A stretch of DNA of 64,000 bases from Cohnella thailandensis. Its GTDB lineage: Bacteria > Bacillota > Bacilli > Paenibacillales > Paenibacillaceae. Each line of letters starts with the position of its first letter. The first letter of the stretch is position 1. A program made the position numbers and the translations under genes. This document shows positions 40,898 through 50,088 of this stretch, piece by piece. The notes below the pieces were generated by a model. It had not been told where the DNA came from. It did not search any database and saw nothing but the letters and a program-made list of their open reading frames with translations. The stretch lies in NCBI RefSeq assembly GCF_014212135.1, contig NZ_JACJVQ010000006.1:310001-374000 (forward strand). The letters run 5' to 3'.

Positions 40898-41671
40898 GTG
40901 ATCGAACTCCGCAACGTATCCAAGACTTACCCGAACGGGACCAAAGGTCTTAACCGGATCAACCTGACGATAGGCAAGGGAGAATTCGTCGTCATCGTCG
41001 GCCTGTCCGGCGCGGGCAAATCCACCATGCTTCGTTCTATTAACCGCCTTCACGAGATCACCGACGGAGAAATCCTGATCGAAGGCAAGTCGATTACCAA
41101 GGCGTCCGGAGCCGGGCTCCGCCGCATTCGCAGAGATATCGGAATGGTGTTCCAGAGCTTCAATCTCGTCAAGCGGTCCTCGGTCATGCGCAACGTGCTG
41201 GCCGGACGAGTGGGGTATCACTCTACCCTGAGGACGGTGCTCGGCTTGTTCCCTAAAGAGGATATCAACCTGGCTCTGAACGCGTTGGAGCGGGTTAACA
41301 TATTGGAGAAAGCGTATATCAGGGCGGACCAGCTGTCCGGCGGCCAGCAGCAGCGGGTCGCGATCGCGCGCGTTCTGGCCCAGGAAGCGAAGATCATTCT
41401 GGCGGACGAACCGGTCGCCTCGCTCGATCCGCTTACGACGAAGCAGGTCATGGACGACCTGAAGAAAATCAACCAAGAGCTCGGCATCACGACGATCGTC
41501 AACCTTCACTATATCGACCTGGCGCGGGAGTACGCCACCCGCATCATCGGCCTGCGCGCGGGCGAGGTCGTGTTCGACGGTCCGGTCGCGGAGGCGACGG
41601 ACGAGGTGTTCGCCGAAATTTACGGCCGTCCGATCAAGAAGGACGAGCTGCTCGGAGAGGCTGCGCTATGA
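40898..41671 (+). CDS. phnC: Phosphonate-type ABC transporter ATPase
   Basis: The 257-residue ATPase has Walker A 'GLSGAGKST', Q-loop '[11 protein letters not shown]', signature '[17 protein letters not shown]', Walker B '[10 protein letters not shown]' and H-loop 'NLHYIDLA'. The N-terminal '[19 protein letters not shown]' and the '[17 protein letters not shown]' insert are PhnC features. GTG 40898 follows GGACGGATGG. It powers the importer with the next two permeases. Confidence 0.9.
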   Translation: MIELRNVSKTYPNGTKGLNRINLTIGKGEFVVIVGLSGAGKSTMLRSINRLHEITDGEILIEGKSITKASGAGLRRIRRDIGMVFQSFNLVKRSSVMRNVLAGRVGYHSTLRTVLGLFPKEDINLALNALERVNILEKAYIRADQLSGGQQQRVAIARVLAQEAKIILADEPVASLDPLTTKQVMDDLKKINQELGITTIVNLHYIDLAREYATRIIGLRAGEVVFDGPVAEATDEVFAEIYGRPIKKDELLGEAAL

Positions 41672-42468
41672 ACGGCACGGGAACCAACGGATTAAGCCGT
41701 TTGCCGAAGAAGCCGAGCCGAATCAAGCACTACTTGACCTTCGTTATCGTCCTGTGGATGGTATGGGGCAGCGCCGTTCAGACGGATTCCACCTTCAAGG
41801 AGCTCTTCACCGGCCTTCCGGAGATGTGGAAGCTGATCGAAGAGATGTTCCCGCCGAACTGGCAATACTTCGATAATATCGTTCCCGCCATGCTGGAGAC
41901 GATCCGGATGGCCATCGCGGGTACGACCTTCGGAGCCATCATCGCCATTCCGTTCGCCGTCATCTCCGCGAGCAACATCGTGAAGACGCCTTGGATCATC
42001 TATCCGGCGCGATTCATTTTGAACCTGATCCGCACGATTCCGGACCTGCTGTTGGCCGCCCTCTTCGTCGCGATCTTCGGCCTGGGGCTCGTGCCCGGCA
42101 TTCTGGCGCTCGCGGTGTTCTCCGTGGGGCTGATCGCCAAGCTGACCTACGAGGCCGCGGAGACGATCGATCCGGGTCCGCTGGAGGCGATGACGTCCGT
42201 CGGCGCGAACAAGATTCAATGGATCGTGTTCGGGGTCGTTCCGCAAGTGGCGGCTCACTACGTGTCCTACGTGCTTTATACGTTCGAGATCAATGTCCGC
42301 GCGGCGGCGGTGCTCGGTCTGGTCGGCGCTGGCGGGATCGGCCTGTATTACGAGAAGACGCTGGGCTTCCTTGAGTACGACAAGACGAACAGCATCATCC
42401 TGTTTACTCTCGCGGTCGTTCTCGTTATCGATTTTATCAGCACTAAGCTAAGGGAGAAGCTGCTATGA
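41668..42468 (+). CDS. phnE: Phosphonate-type ABC permease 1
   Basis: The 266-residue permease has six helices and the EAA loop '[53 protein letters not shown]', typical of PhnE. Start ATG overlaps phnC by four bases. The gene after it is a second, diverged PhnE; together they form the channel. Confidence 0.9.
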   Translation: MNGTGTNGLSRLPKKPSRIKHYLTFVIVLWMVWGSAVQTDSTFKELFTGLPEMWKLIEEMFPPNWQYFDNIVPAMLETIRMAIAGTTFGAIIAIPFAVISASNIVKTPWIIYPARFILNLIRTIPDLLLAALFVAIFGLGLVPGILALAVFSVGLIAKLTYEAAETIDPGPLEAMTSVGANKIQWIVFGVVPQVAAHYVSYVLYTFEINVRAAAVLGLVGAGGIGLYYEKTLGFLEYDKTNSIILFTLAVVLVIDFISTKLREKLL

Positions 42469-43238
42469 AGAGGCGCATCTGGCTTAGGTGGACGATCGTT
42501 GTCGCCCTCGTTCTTATTTATGTTTGGACGTTCGCGGGAATCGAATTTAACGGAATTAAACCGACCGCGGGGAAAATCACCCGTTCCATCTTCGAAGGGA
42601 TTTTCTCGCCGGATTGGGATTACGTTTATTTGCCCGATGGGGAAGATCTGCTGAGAGGCCTGCTGGAGACGCTTCAGATCTCGATCCTGGGCTCCGTCAT
42701 CTCCGCTATCGTCTGTATTCCGTTCGCTTTCTGGTCGGCTTCGCGCAAGGGCAAATCCAAAGCCGCGTCCGGGTCGGGCAAATTCGTGCTCAGCTTTATC
42801 CGCACGTTCCCCGAGCTCGTCATGGCCATCCTGTTCACGAAGGCCGTCGGCCCCGGCTCGTTCGCCGGCGCTCTCGCGCTCGGCCTGCACTCGATCGGGA
42901 TGCTGGGCAAGCTCTTCGCCGAGGAAGTCGAGAACATGGATTCCGGGCCTACGGAAGCGTTGGTCGCGACGGGAGCCAATCGGCTCCAGGTGCTCTGGTT
43001 CGCGGTTATCCCTCAGGTTCTTCCCGGGTTCCTGTCGTACTCCTTGTATCGGTTCGAGATCAATGTCCGATCGGCCACCATCCTCGGCTTCGTCGGGGCG
43101 GGAGGCATCGGCACTCCGCTTATCTTTGCGTTGAGCTCCCGCAGCTGGGATCGCGTCGGCATTATTCTTCTGGGCATCATCGTCATGGTCACGATCATCG
43201 ATTTGATCTCGGGTTATCTTCGCAGGAAATTGGCCTGA
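42465..43238 (+). CDS. phnE: Phosphonate-type ABC permease 2
   Basis: The 257-residue second PhnE permease has the EAA segment 'EALVATGANRLQVLWFAVIPQVLPGFLSYSLYRFEINVRSATILGFVGAGGIGTPL' and overlaps the first permease gene by four bases. The two permeases are paralogues, as is usual for phnCDEE operons of Firmicutes. The first helix is 'WTIVVALVLIYVWTFAGIEF'. Confidence 0.9.
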   Translation: MKRRIWLRWTIVVALVLIYVWTFAGIEFNGIKPTAGKITRSIFEGIFSPDWDYVYLPDGEDLLRGLLETLQISILGSVISAIVCIPFAFWSASRKGKSKAASGSGKFVLSFIRTFPELVMAILFTKAVGPGSFAGALALGLHSIGMLGKLFAEEVENMDSGPTEALVATGANRLQVLWFAVIPQVLPGFLSYSLYRFEINVRSATILGFVGAGGIGTPLIFALSSRSWDRVGIILLGIIVMVTIIDLISGYLRRKLA

Positions 43239-43263
43239 TTCGAGTTTAGATATTCGAGATAGA

Positions 43264-43309
43264 GAGGTTATCCGATGCGGCTGCCGCCGCGGAGGATAGC
43301 CTCTTCTTT
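43264..43309 (+). terminator. Terminator of phn operon
   Basis: GAGGTTATCC (43264-43273) pairs with GGATAGCCTC (43294-43303), then TTCTTT. Confidence 0.7.
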
Positions 43310-43429
43310 GCATACAGCGGCTTAGTATCGAGTTCGAACCGCGGGAAATAGTAAGAAGGAACGAGAGAAGACGCTAAGGTGGAAGGATGCGCCATAAATT
43401 TTTTTCCAAATAAACAGTCCTTGAGTGAA

Positions 43430-43634
43430 ATGTGCAAGAAATCACAAAATTAAAGGCTCAAGACCGTATTTTACGGAGAAATACCCTTCATGTTTGGATT
43501 AAATGGGTGTAGAATAGACAAGAAAGGTTTAGTTTCGACCTGCTTATGCGGACGAGCTGGAACGATAACGGGCATGATGCTGACGTCTTTTATGTGAAGA
43601 CCTTCTAGCGGTTTTTATGTGAAAAATGTTACAA
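43430..43634 (+). promoter_or_regulatory. Two Rex-like operators before yjlC-ndh
   Basis: ATGTGCAAGAAATCACAA (43430-43447) and ATGTGAAAAATGTTACAA (43617-43634) match the Rex consensus TTGTGAAWWWWTTCACAA at about 14 and 15 of 18 positions. A half-site, ATGTGAAGACCTTC, lies at 43592. The Rex repressor senses NADH/NAD+ and is known to control yjlC-ndh in Bacillus subtilis. The 489-bp gap from 43239 to 43727 otherwise holds only the phn terminator. Confidence 0.55.
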
Positions 43635-43727
43635 TGTATCCTGACGCGGTGTCGTGATGATTCGCTGCCTTCGCGGGCCGAACAACGTAACCGATTAGGA
43701 TATTCACGCAAAGGAGGATGCAACTGC

Positions 43728-44147
43728 ATGTCACAAGTGTCGCAAGAGACCATTGCAGCTGAGAAGCCACAGATCGACGTTCTCGATCAACTGATGAAGC
43801 CTGAAGTTCAGGAATCCCTTACCGTCCTGGTGGAGAACCTGCCCAAGCTGGCGGAGATGGTAACGTTCCTGACGAAGGCGTACGATTTCGCTCAGAACGT
43901 TGCAACGGACAAGGTGCTGATCAACGATTTCGCGAACGGGATTGGGGAAGTCGTTAAGCCTGTCGTGGAGAAGACGAAGGGCATCGCGGCCGCGGCTATC
44001 GAAGCCGGAGACCGCGCTCAAGCCGATACGGCGACGGTCGGCCTGTTCGGCCTGCTCAAGCTTCTGAAGGACCCGCAGCTGCAGAAGACGCTTCGTTTCA
44101 CTCAAGCGTTCCTGACGGTGCTGGGCGAGAAACAGCAAGCTAAATAA
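43728..44147 (+). CDS. yjlC: DUF1641 protein YjlC
   Basis: The 139-residue acidic helical protein has 'IDVLDQLMKPEVQESLTVLVENLPKLAEMVTFLTKAYDFAQNVATDKVLINDFANGIGEVVKPVVEK', the DUF1641 pattern. B. subtilis yjlC precedes ndh in the same way; its role is unknown. The start ATG 43728 follows AAAGGAGG. The ndh start lies 27 bp past the stop. Confidence 0.88.
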   Translation: MSQVSQETIAAEKPQIDVLDQLMKPEVQESLTVLVENLPKLAEMVTFLTKAYDFAQNVATDKVLINDFANGIGEVVKPVVEKTKGIAAAAIEAGDRAQADTATVGLFGLLKLLKDPQLQKTLRFTQAFLTVLGEKQQAK

Positions 44148-44174
44148 CGATTCGCGAAGAACGGAGGATGGAAA

Positions 44175-45356
44175 ATGTCTAAACATATTCTAATTCTGGG
44201 CGGCGGATACGGCGGCTTGCTGTCCGCGCTGACGGCTCGCAAGCACCTGAACGCCAACGAAGCCCAGATTACGTTGATTAACCGTTACCCGACTCACCAA
44301 ATCATTACGGAGCTTCACCGTCTGGCCGGCGGCACGATTAAGGAAGGCGCGGTAGCTCTTCCTCTGAACAAGCTGCTGAAGGGCAAGAACGTAAACCTGG
44401 TCGTCGATACGGTATCGGAGATCAAGCCTGACGACAAGAAGGTTCTTACGTCCAGCGGCACTTCCTATACCTACGATGCGCTCGTAGTCGCGTTGGGCAG
44501 CGAGACGGCGTTCTTCGGCATTCCGGGACTGCAAGAGAACAGCTTCACGCTGAAGTCCGCGGAAGAAGCCAACCGCATTCGCACCCACGTGCTCGCTCGC
44601 CTGGACGCTTACAAGCAATCCGGCGACAAGAAGGACGCGACGATCGTCGTCGGCGGCGGCGGCCTGACGGGCATCGAGCTCGTCGGCGAATTCGTCGACA
44701 AGCTTCCCGAGATCTGCAAGGAGAAGGGCATCGACTTCGGCGACATCAAGCTGTATGTCGTTGAAGCGGGTCCGAACATCCTTCCGATCTTCCCGCAAGA
44801 GCTTATCGACCGCGCGGTAGCTTCCCTCGAGAAGCGCGGCGTCGAAGTCATCACGGGCGTTGCGATCACGGAAGCGACGAAGGACACGGTTGCCCTCAAG
44901 GACGGCCGCGTGCTCGAGTCCAACACGATCATCTGGACCGGCGGCGTTCAAGGCCACCCTGTCGTCGCGAACTCCGGCATCGAAGTCAACCGCGGACGCG
45001 CTTCCGTGACGGACTTCCTGCAATCGACTTCGCATCCGGAAGTGTTCCTCGCGGGCGACTGCGCGGTCGTCATTCCGGGCGAAGGCGCTCGTCCTTATCC
45101 GCCGACCGCTCAATTGGCTTGGCAGATGGGCGAGACGGTCGGCGCTAACCTGGCTGTCTTCTTCAAGGGCGGCAAGATGGAGAAGTTCGAGCCTGTCTTC
45201 TCCGGCACGCTCGGAAGCCTGGGCCGCAAGGACGCGGTCGGCACGATCGGCGGCAACGGCACCCGCCTGAAGGGTACTGCCGCAACGCTGATGAAGGAAG
45301 CGAGCAACATCCGCTACCTGTCCCACATCCACGGCCTGTTCGCTCTGACTCACTGA
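44175..45356 (+). CDS. ndh: Type II NADH dehydrogenase
   Basis: The 393-residue peripheral flavoprotein passes electrons from NADH to menaquinone without proton pumping. FAD-binding 'ILILGGGYGGLLSAL' is at the start; 'TIVVGGGGLTGIELVGEFVDKL' binds NADH; 'VFLAGDCAVVIPGEGARPYPPTAQLAWQMGETVGANL' contains the quinone-site motif. It is equivalent to B. subtilis YjlD (Ndh). Cotranscribed with yjlC and probably under Rex. Confidence 0.93.
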   Translation: MSKHILILGGGYGGLLSALTARKHLNANEAQITLINRYPTHQIITELHRLAGGTIKEGAVALPLNKLLKGKNVNLVVDTVSEIKPDDKKVLTSSGTSYTYDALVVALGSETAFFGIPGLQENSFTLKSAEEANRIRTHVLARLDAYKQSGDKKDATIVVGGGGLTGIELVGEFVDKLPEICKEKGIDFGDIKLYVVEAGPNILPIFPQELIDRAVASLEKRGVEVITGVAITEATKDTVALKDGRVLESNTIIWTGGVQGHPVVANSGIEVNRGRASVTDFLQSTSHPEVFLAGDCAVVIPGEGARPYPPTAQLAWQMGETVGANLAVFFKGGKMEKFEPVFSGTLGSLGRKDAVGTIGGNGTRLKGTAATLMKEASNIRYLSHIHGLFALTH

Positions 45357-45383
45357 TTATCCGAATCATAAGCAATCGAGGAA

Positions 45384-45426
45384 GAATCCTCGCTCCGGCG
45401 CCTTGTTGGAGCGGGGGTTCTTTTTT
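45384..45426 (+). terminator. Terminator of yjlC-ndh
   Basis: GAATCCTCGCTCC (45384-45396) pairs with GGAGCGGGGGTTC (45408-45420), followed by TTTTTT. Confidence 0.85.
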
Positions 45427-45468
45427 GCGTAGTCGAAAAAGAAAGGCTTGATAAACGCCCGGCATCGC

Positions 45469-45516
45469 TTGACAAAACTAATATCATTAGCTAAATTGAA
45501 ACTAATGTAATTAGTT
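45469..45516 (+). promoter_or_regulatory. Promoter with two ACTAAT-type operators
   Basis: TTGACA (45469-45474), 17 bp, TAAATT (45492-45497). ACTAATATCATTAG (45477-45490) fills the spacer and AACTAATGTAATTAGTT (45500-45516), a perfect palindrome, covers the transcript start. Both share ACTAAT-N3-ATTAG[TC], typical for TetR or MarR dimers. The cognate repressor is not encoded next to the gene. Confidence 0.65.
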
Positions 45517-45533
45517 AACAAGGAGGCGGCAAG

Positions 45534-45872
45534 ATGGTCGTTTTGCAGGGAGTGATCCTGGCGGTGCTTTTTCTGGTGGAATTGGCCGCGTTGGCGGGCT
45601 TCGGCTATTGGGGATTCCAGGTTGGCCCCAACGCGGCTTTTGGCTGGTTGCTAGGGATCGGGACGCCGCTTGCAGCCGCTGTCTTCTGGGGGCTCTTCGT
45701 CGCTCCCAAGGCGAATTTTCCCGTGTCTATCCCGGTCAGGACTCTTCTTCAGGCGCTCGTATTCGCGTTGTCGGGATGGTCCCTGCATGCGGCGGGCAAA
45801 TCCAATCTGGCCTTGATCTTTTTGATCGTCGCCTTCGTTGACCTCGTTCTTGTCCGAACCATGAAGCTTTGA
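45534..45872 (+). CDS. YrdB-family (DUF2568) membrane protein
   Basis: The 112-residue protein has four helices: 'GVILAVLFLVELAALAGFGYWGFQ', 'GWLLGIGTPLAAAVFWGLFVAPKANFPVSIPVR' (the YrdB signature with the W-G-x-F-x-A-P-K motif), and two more. Function unknown. Start ATG follows AAGGAGG. Expression from a doubly repressed promoter suggests a stress or detoxification role, but that is inference. Confidence 0.82.
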   Translation: MVVLQGVILAVLFLVELAALAGFGYWGFQVGPNAAFGWLLGIGTPLAAAVFWGLFVAPKANFPVSIPVRTLLQALVFALSGWSLHAAGKSNLALIFLIVAFVDLVLVRTMKL

Positions 45873-46235
45873 TAAAGGTGCAGACGTTAAATAAACGAAA
45901 TCGCATCAAACGAAATCACATAAGGGGATAAGGTATCTTCGAGAGAAGATCGGCCTTATTCCTTGTGTGATTTTTTTTTGCGTTTCGGTTCGAAATGATG
46001 ATGTTAGACAACATTACATGAATCTTTGCCCAGAGAAACGAAAGCGGGCGAGTGCAGACAGAGTGACCGAAAATGAGGGGCTCGATTTTACTATTTGTCT
46101 AATGCCTTAGGAAGGGTGGGGATGTAACATGTAAATAAATACGACATTAAAACTTGAAAAAGATAACATTTACATGACATTTATGTTGTGTAGGTTTAGA
46201 ACAGCGGCAATGACCAAACCCGGGGAGGAATGAGC
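45873..46235. other. Intergenic region with strong terminator
   Basis: AAATCACATAAGG... (45913-45933) pairs with CCTTATTCCTTGTGTGATTT (45954-45973), then nine T residues: an extended terminator for the YrdB gene. The following 250 bp before the ABC ATPase are AT-rich with no gene and no TPP-type riboswitch core that I can find. Confidence 0.7.
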
Positions 46236-47027
46236 ATGACGACGGCTGCCGAAGCTGCGGCGATGATGCCAGAGATCCAGATGGACCAGGTTAGCATGCG
46301 TTATCGGGCGAATTCCAACGAAGTGCTTGCGCTGCAGCAGGTCAGCCTGACTATCGGCAAGGGAGAGTTCGTCTCTCTGCTCGGCCCTTCCGGCTGCGGC
46401 AAGACGACGCTCCTTCGCATCATGGCCGACCTTCTGGAGCCGACGGGCGGGACGGTCACGGTGGCGGGGAAGACGGCCAAGGAGGCGCGGCTTGCGCAGA
46501 AGTACGGAATCGTCTTTCAGAGCCCGGTTCTCTACGATTGGCGCAAGGTGAAGGCGAATATCGCGATGCCTCTCGAGCTCATGGGACTCAAGAAGGCCGA
46601 ACGCGAGAAGAAGGCGATGGAACTGCTCGAGCTGGTCGGGCTTCAAGCCTTCAAGGATAAGTATCCTTGGCAGCTGAGCGGCGGGATGCAGCAGCGGGTG
46701 GCCATCGCCAGGGCGCTGGCGATGGAGCCGGAGATCTTGCTCATGGACGAACCGTTCTCCGCGCTGGACGAATTCTCGCGCGAACGGTTAAACGAGGAGC
46801 TGCTATCGATCTGGAGCGCGGTTCGGAACACGGTCGTGTTCGTCACGCACAGCATTCCGGAGGCGATTTTTCTCTCCGATAGGGTATTTGTTCTCTCTCC
46901 TCATCCGGGCAGGCTGTCGGCCGTCGTCGAGATCGACCTCCCGCGGCCGCGAACGAAGGAGATGCGCAACAGCCCCGAGTTTTTCCGATTGATCGGGCGG
47001 ATTCGAGACAGCTTCGAAGGGGTGTAG
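46236..47027 (+). CDS. ABC transporter ATPase, pyrimidine/NMT1-type importer
   Basis: The 263-residue ATPase is of the nitrate/sulfonate/taurine class: Walker A 'GPSGCGKTTLL', Q-loop 'FQSPVLYDWRKVKANI', signature '[17 protein letters not shown]', Walker B 'ILLMDEPFSALD', H-loop 'VTHSIPEAIFLSDRV'. ATG 46236 lies seven bases after GGGGAGG; ATG 46230 is too close. With two permeases and an NMT1-like lipoprotein it forms one importer, which by gene context should carry pyrimidines or a precursor. Confidence 0.85.
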   Translation: MTTAAEAAAMMPEIQMDQVSMRYRANSNEVLALQQVSLTIGKGEFVSLLGPSGCGKTTLLRIMADLLEPTGGTVTVAGKTAKEARLAQKYGIVFQSPVLYDWRKVKANIAMPLELMGLKKAEREKKAMELLELVGLQAFKDKYPWQLSGGMQQRVAIARALAMEPEILLMDEPFSALDEFSRERLNEELLSIWSAVRNTVVFVTHSIPEAIFLSDRVFVLSPHPGRLSAVVEIDLPRPRTKEMRNSPEFFRLIGRIRDSFEGV

Positions 47028-47030
47028 CCG

Positions 47031-47846
47031 ATGAAGGGACGCAGCTTCCTCGCGAACGGGCGCTGGCAACCTGCGCTCGTGTGGGCGATTGCCCTTGTTG
47101 CTCTGTGGGAGGCATTCTCCTGGTACCTCCTGGAGGTCAGGGAAGTGCCGCTCGCTCAATCCAAGCTCCCTTATGTCCACGAAATTATCCAAACATTCGG
47201 AAATTACGGGGATACCCTATTCAAGGAAGGCAAAGTAACCTTCGGCAACGCGGGCCTGGGCTTCTTGCTTGGCGCCGCCGCGGGCGTGGTCCTCGCGATT
47301 CTGATGAGCGTATCGAAGCCGGTGGAGCAATTGACCTTCCCGTATGCGATCGCCTCGCAGATGATTCCGATTCTGGGGCTTGCCCCCATCATCTACGGGA
47401 TCGTCCATGACGAGAAGCTCTCCCGTATTCTGATCGCGGGCTACATCACGTTCTTCCCGGTCTCGCTCAACATGCTTCGCGGCCTTCGAAGCGTGCAGCC
47501 GATCGCCTTGGAGCTGATGCGCTCCTACGCAGCCAAGCCGTGGAGCGTCTATTGGAAGCTTCGCTTTCCGGCGTCGCTGCCGAGCTTGTTCAGCGGACTC
47601 AAGATCGCCGCTCCGCTCGCGGTGACGGGCGCGATCCTCGTCGAACTGATGGGCGCGCAGCATGGAGTGGGCGTCATCATGCTCCGCAACTTGTATTATG
47701 GACCTTCCCATACCTATATGTTCTGGTCGACGGTCATCGTCGGCGCCGTACTGGGCGTTCTGAGCTACCTCTTGATCAGCGTCATCGAACGGATCGCGGC
47801 TCCTTGGCAGCCGGACCTCCGCGCGAAGCAAGGAGGCGAACGCTAA
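47031..47846 (+). CDS. ABC permease 1, pyrimidine/NMT1-type importer
   Basis: The 271-residue permease of the SsuC/NrtB class has six helices and the EAA loop 'ELMRSYAAKPWSVYWKLRFPASLPSLFSGLKIAAPLAVTGAILVELMGAQHGVG'. It starts three bases after the ATPase stop, with GGGGTG upstream. Its stop overlaps the next start (TAATG). Confidence 0.85.
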   Translation: MKGRSFLANGRWQPALVWAIALVALWEAFSWYLLEVREVPLAQSKLPYVHEIIQTFGNYGDTLFKEGKVTFGNAGLGFLLGAAAGVVLAILMSVSKPVEQLTFPYAIASQMIPILGLAPIIYGIVHDEKLSRILIAGYITFFPVSLNMLRGLRSVQPIALELMRSYAAKPWSVYWKLRFPASLPSLFSGLKIAAPLAVTGAILVELMGAQHGVGVIMLRNLYYGPSHTYMFWSTVIVGAVLGVLSYLLISVIERIAAPWQPDLRAKQGGER

Positions 47847-48706
47847 TGGAAGGAGATTCTCTCGCGACGGGCGCGGCTCCGGCACTCGGAGCATCCGCAG
47901 GAACGCAGGTCGATCCGGCGCCTTCCAAACGGAAGTTCCCGATGGACAAAGCGAGGAAGACGGTTCTACCGCTTGCGGCCGGGCTCCTGTTCCTTCTCCT
48001 TTGGCAGAATCAAGTTTTCCACAAGCTGTTTAACCTTCAAGTGTACCAGCTGCCGCTTCCCTCGAAGATCTGGGAGGCGATCCGCCTCAACGTCGACCTG
48101 CTGCTGGAATACACGCGTTATACGATGACGGAGGCCGTTCTCGGCATGTTGGCCGGCTCGGCGGCCGGCTTCCTGATCGCGGTTGTCGCGACGCTATGGC
48201 CCAGATGGGGCTCGGGAGGCATCCTTCTCGTCGCCGCCTTGAACGCCGTTCCGATCGTGGCGCTCGCTCCGATCATGAATCTGTGGTTCGGCGACGGGAT
48301 CGGCTCCCGCGTCGCGATCGTCATGGCGACCACCATGGCCGCGATGGCGATGAACGCTCATAAGGGCCTGAATAACGTGGATCCCTTGGCCCTCGATCTA
48401 ATGCGCTCCTACGCGGCGAAGAAACGCGAAGTATTCATCTACCTGCGAATCGCGAACAGTCTTCCCTATGCGTTCACGGCTCTTAAGATCAACACGACGG
48501 CGAGCATGATCGGGGCGATCGTCGGCGAATTTTTCTTCTCCTCCCGGGGCCTCGGTTATCTGCTCTCGAATTCCATCAAGGTCGCGAAAATGCCGCTGGG
48601 CTGGGCATGCATCGTTCTCGCGGCCGTCGCCGGAGTGATCTTCTATCTCGCGATAGAGAGGCTCGAGAAGCTCTTCATTCGCTGGCATCCTTCTCAGAGA
48701 ACGTAA
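47846..48706 (+). CDS. ABC permease 2, pyrimidine/NMT1-type importer
   Basis: The 286-residue second permease has an N-terminal cytoplasmic tail of about 40 residues, then six helices with 'LDLMRSYAAKKREVFIYLRIANSLPYAFTALKINTTASMIGAIVGEFFFSSRGLG'. 'DLMRSYAAK' is shared with the first permease, so the two are paralogues. ATG 47846 overlaps the preceding TAA. Having two separate permeases fits the RutG-free uracil systems of Paenibacillaceae. Confidence 0.83.
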   Translation: MEGDSLATGAAPALGASAGTQVDPAPSKRKFPMDKARKTVLPLAAGLLFLLLWQNQVFHKLFNLQVYQLPLPSKIWEAIRLNVDLLLEYTRYTMTEAVLGMLAGSAAGFLIAVVATLWPRWGSGGILLVAALNAVPIVALAPIMNLWFGDGIGSRVAIVMATTMAAMAMNAHKGLNNVDPLALDLMRSYAAKKREVFIYLRIANSLPYAFTALKINTTASMIGAIVGEFFFSSRGLGYLLSNSIKVAKMPLGWACIVLAAVAGVIFYLAIERLEKLFIRWHPSQRT

Positions 48707-48835
48707 CGCTCCATTGCCGCACAGCCGGCGACCGCCTAGCCGCTGGCTAAGCTGGTTGCCGATCGCATATAACCCGCACCTTGCAGAACCATGCTGTGTT
48801 CCAATTACTCAAAAAACAAAGGGAGAGAGAACCGA

Positions 48836-49954
48836 ATGAAAAGGAAAAGAGGGTTTTATCGCCGTTCCGGGGTCATGGCTTTCCTTCTGCTGTTCGCGAT
48901 GACGGCGGCGGCTTGCGGCAACAACAACAATAACGATCCGGCGGCATCTCCGTCCGGGTCGGAATCCGCGTCGCCGTCCGCTTCCGCCCCGGCTTCGAGC
49001 CCGGCAGCCGGCGAAACGCCCGCCGCCGATCCGGTGAAGGTGAAGCTGCAGCTGAAGTGGGTGCCGCAAGCTCAGTTCGCCGGCTACTTCGTCGCCCAGG
49101 AGAAGGGCTATTACGCGGAAGAGGGACTTGAAGTCGAGATCCTTCCGGGCGGACCGGACATCGTCCCCGAACAGCAGGTCGCGAACGGCGCGGCCGACAT
49201 CGGCATCGACTGGGTAGCGAGCTTGCTGGCCCATCAAGAGCAAGGCCTTCCCCTCGTCGAGATTTCCCAGATCTATCAGAAGAGCGGTCTCGTGCTCGTC
49301 TCCAAGAAGTCCGCCGGCATCGCCGGCCCGGCCGACCTGAAGGGCAAGAAGGTCGGCAACTGGATGGGCGGCAACGAATTCGAGCTGCTCGCCTTGTTCG
49401 ACAAGTATAAGCTCGATCCGAACAAGGACCTGAGCTTCGCGAAGCAGGGCTTCACGATGGACCAATTCCTGTCGGGCGAGCTCGATGCGGCATCGGCGAT
49501 GACGTACAACGAATACCAAGTCGTGCTGGAGCAAGGCATTCCGGCAACCGACCTGAACGTCATCGACATGAACGCGGAAGGCGTGGCCATGCTCGAAGAC
49601 AATCTGTTCGCGAACAAGGATTGGCTGGCCAAGAACAAAGAGACGGCGGCCAAGTTCGTTCGGGCTTCGTTGAAGGGCTGGAAGGATGCGATCGCCGATC
49701 CGGCCGGCGCCGTCGACATCGTCATGAAGAGCGCGGAAGAAGGGAGCACGTCGAAGGATCACCAGCTGAAGATGATGGAGGAGGTCGCCAAGCTGGTCGC
49801 TCCGGAGGGCTTCGATCTCGCCAAGCTCGGCTATATCGACGAAGCGGCCTTTAAGCAGACGGCCGACATCGCGCTTCAATTCGGCGTTATTGCGAAGGCG
49901 GCCGATCTGACGACGGCGTATACGAACGAGATCGTGGAGATGGCTTCGAAATAA
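48836..49954 (+). CDS. NMT1/THI5-type binding lipoprotein
   Basis: The 372-residue lipoprotein has lipobox 'MTAAAC' (Cys27), a CGNNNNN and Ser/Pro/Ala linker of about 30 residues, and an NMT1-like domain: 'KVKLQLKWVPQAQFAGYFVAQEKGYYAEEGLEVEILPGGPDIVPEQQVANGAADIGIDW' and 'GKKVGNWMGGNEFELLALF'. NMT1/THI5-like binding proteins carry hydroxymethylpyrimidine, riboflavin or pyrimidines; context favours pyrimidines. The start ATG 48836 follows GGGAGAGAG. It lies 130 bp after the second permease and is part of the same operon. Confidence 0.86.
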   Translation: MKRKRGFYRRSGVMAFLLLFAMTAAACGNNNNNDPAASPSGSESASPSASAPASSPAAGETPAADPVKVKLQLKWVPQAQFAGYFVAQEKGYYAEEGLEVEILPGGPDIVPEQQVANGAADIGIDWVASLLAHQEQGLPLVEISQIYQKSGLVLVSKKSAGIAGPADLKGKKVGNWMGGNEFELLALFDKYKLDPNKDLSFAKQGFTMDQFLSGELDAASAMTYNEYQVVLEQGIPATDLNVIDMNAEGVAMLEDNLFANKDWLAKNKETAAKFVRASLKGWKDAIADPAGAVDIVMKSAEEGSTSKDHQLKMMEEVAKLVAPEGFDLAKLGYIDEAAFKQTADIALQFGVIAKAADLTTAYTNEIVEMASK

Positions 49955-49969
49955 CCTCAGGCAAGCAAG

Positions 49970-50001
49970 AACGGATGGCACCCGAACCGGGGCCATCCGT
50001 T
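49970..50001. terminator. Hairpin after the binding-protein gene
   Basis: AACGGATGGC (49970-49979) pairs with GCCATCCGTT (49992-50001). No T run; moderate terminator between convergent genes. Confidence 0.5.
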
Positions 50002-50088
50002 CCCGCAAGCAGAATCGGCGAGAATGGCAGGAATGTCGGGACGAACCTTGAATATGGTAATAAAATATAGGATTCGCAGAGCTATGCT

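Noticed and set aside
45980..46235. TPP or purine riboswitch before the NMT1-type importer
   Set aside because: No TPP core segments or P1-P3 purine arms could be found.
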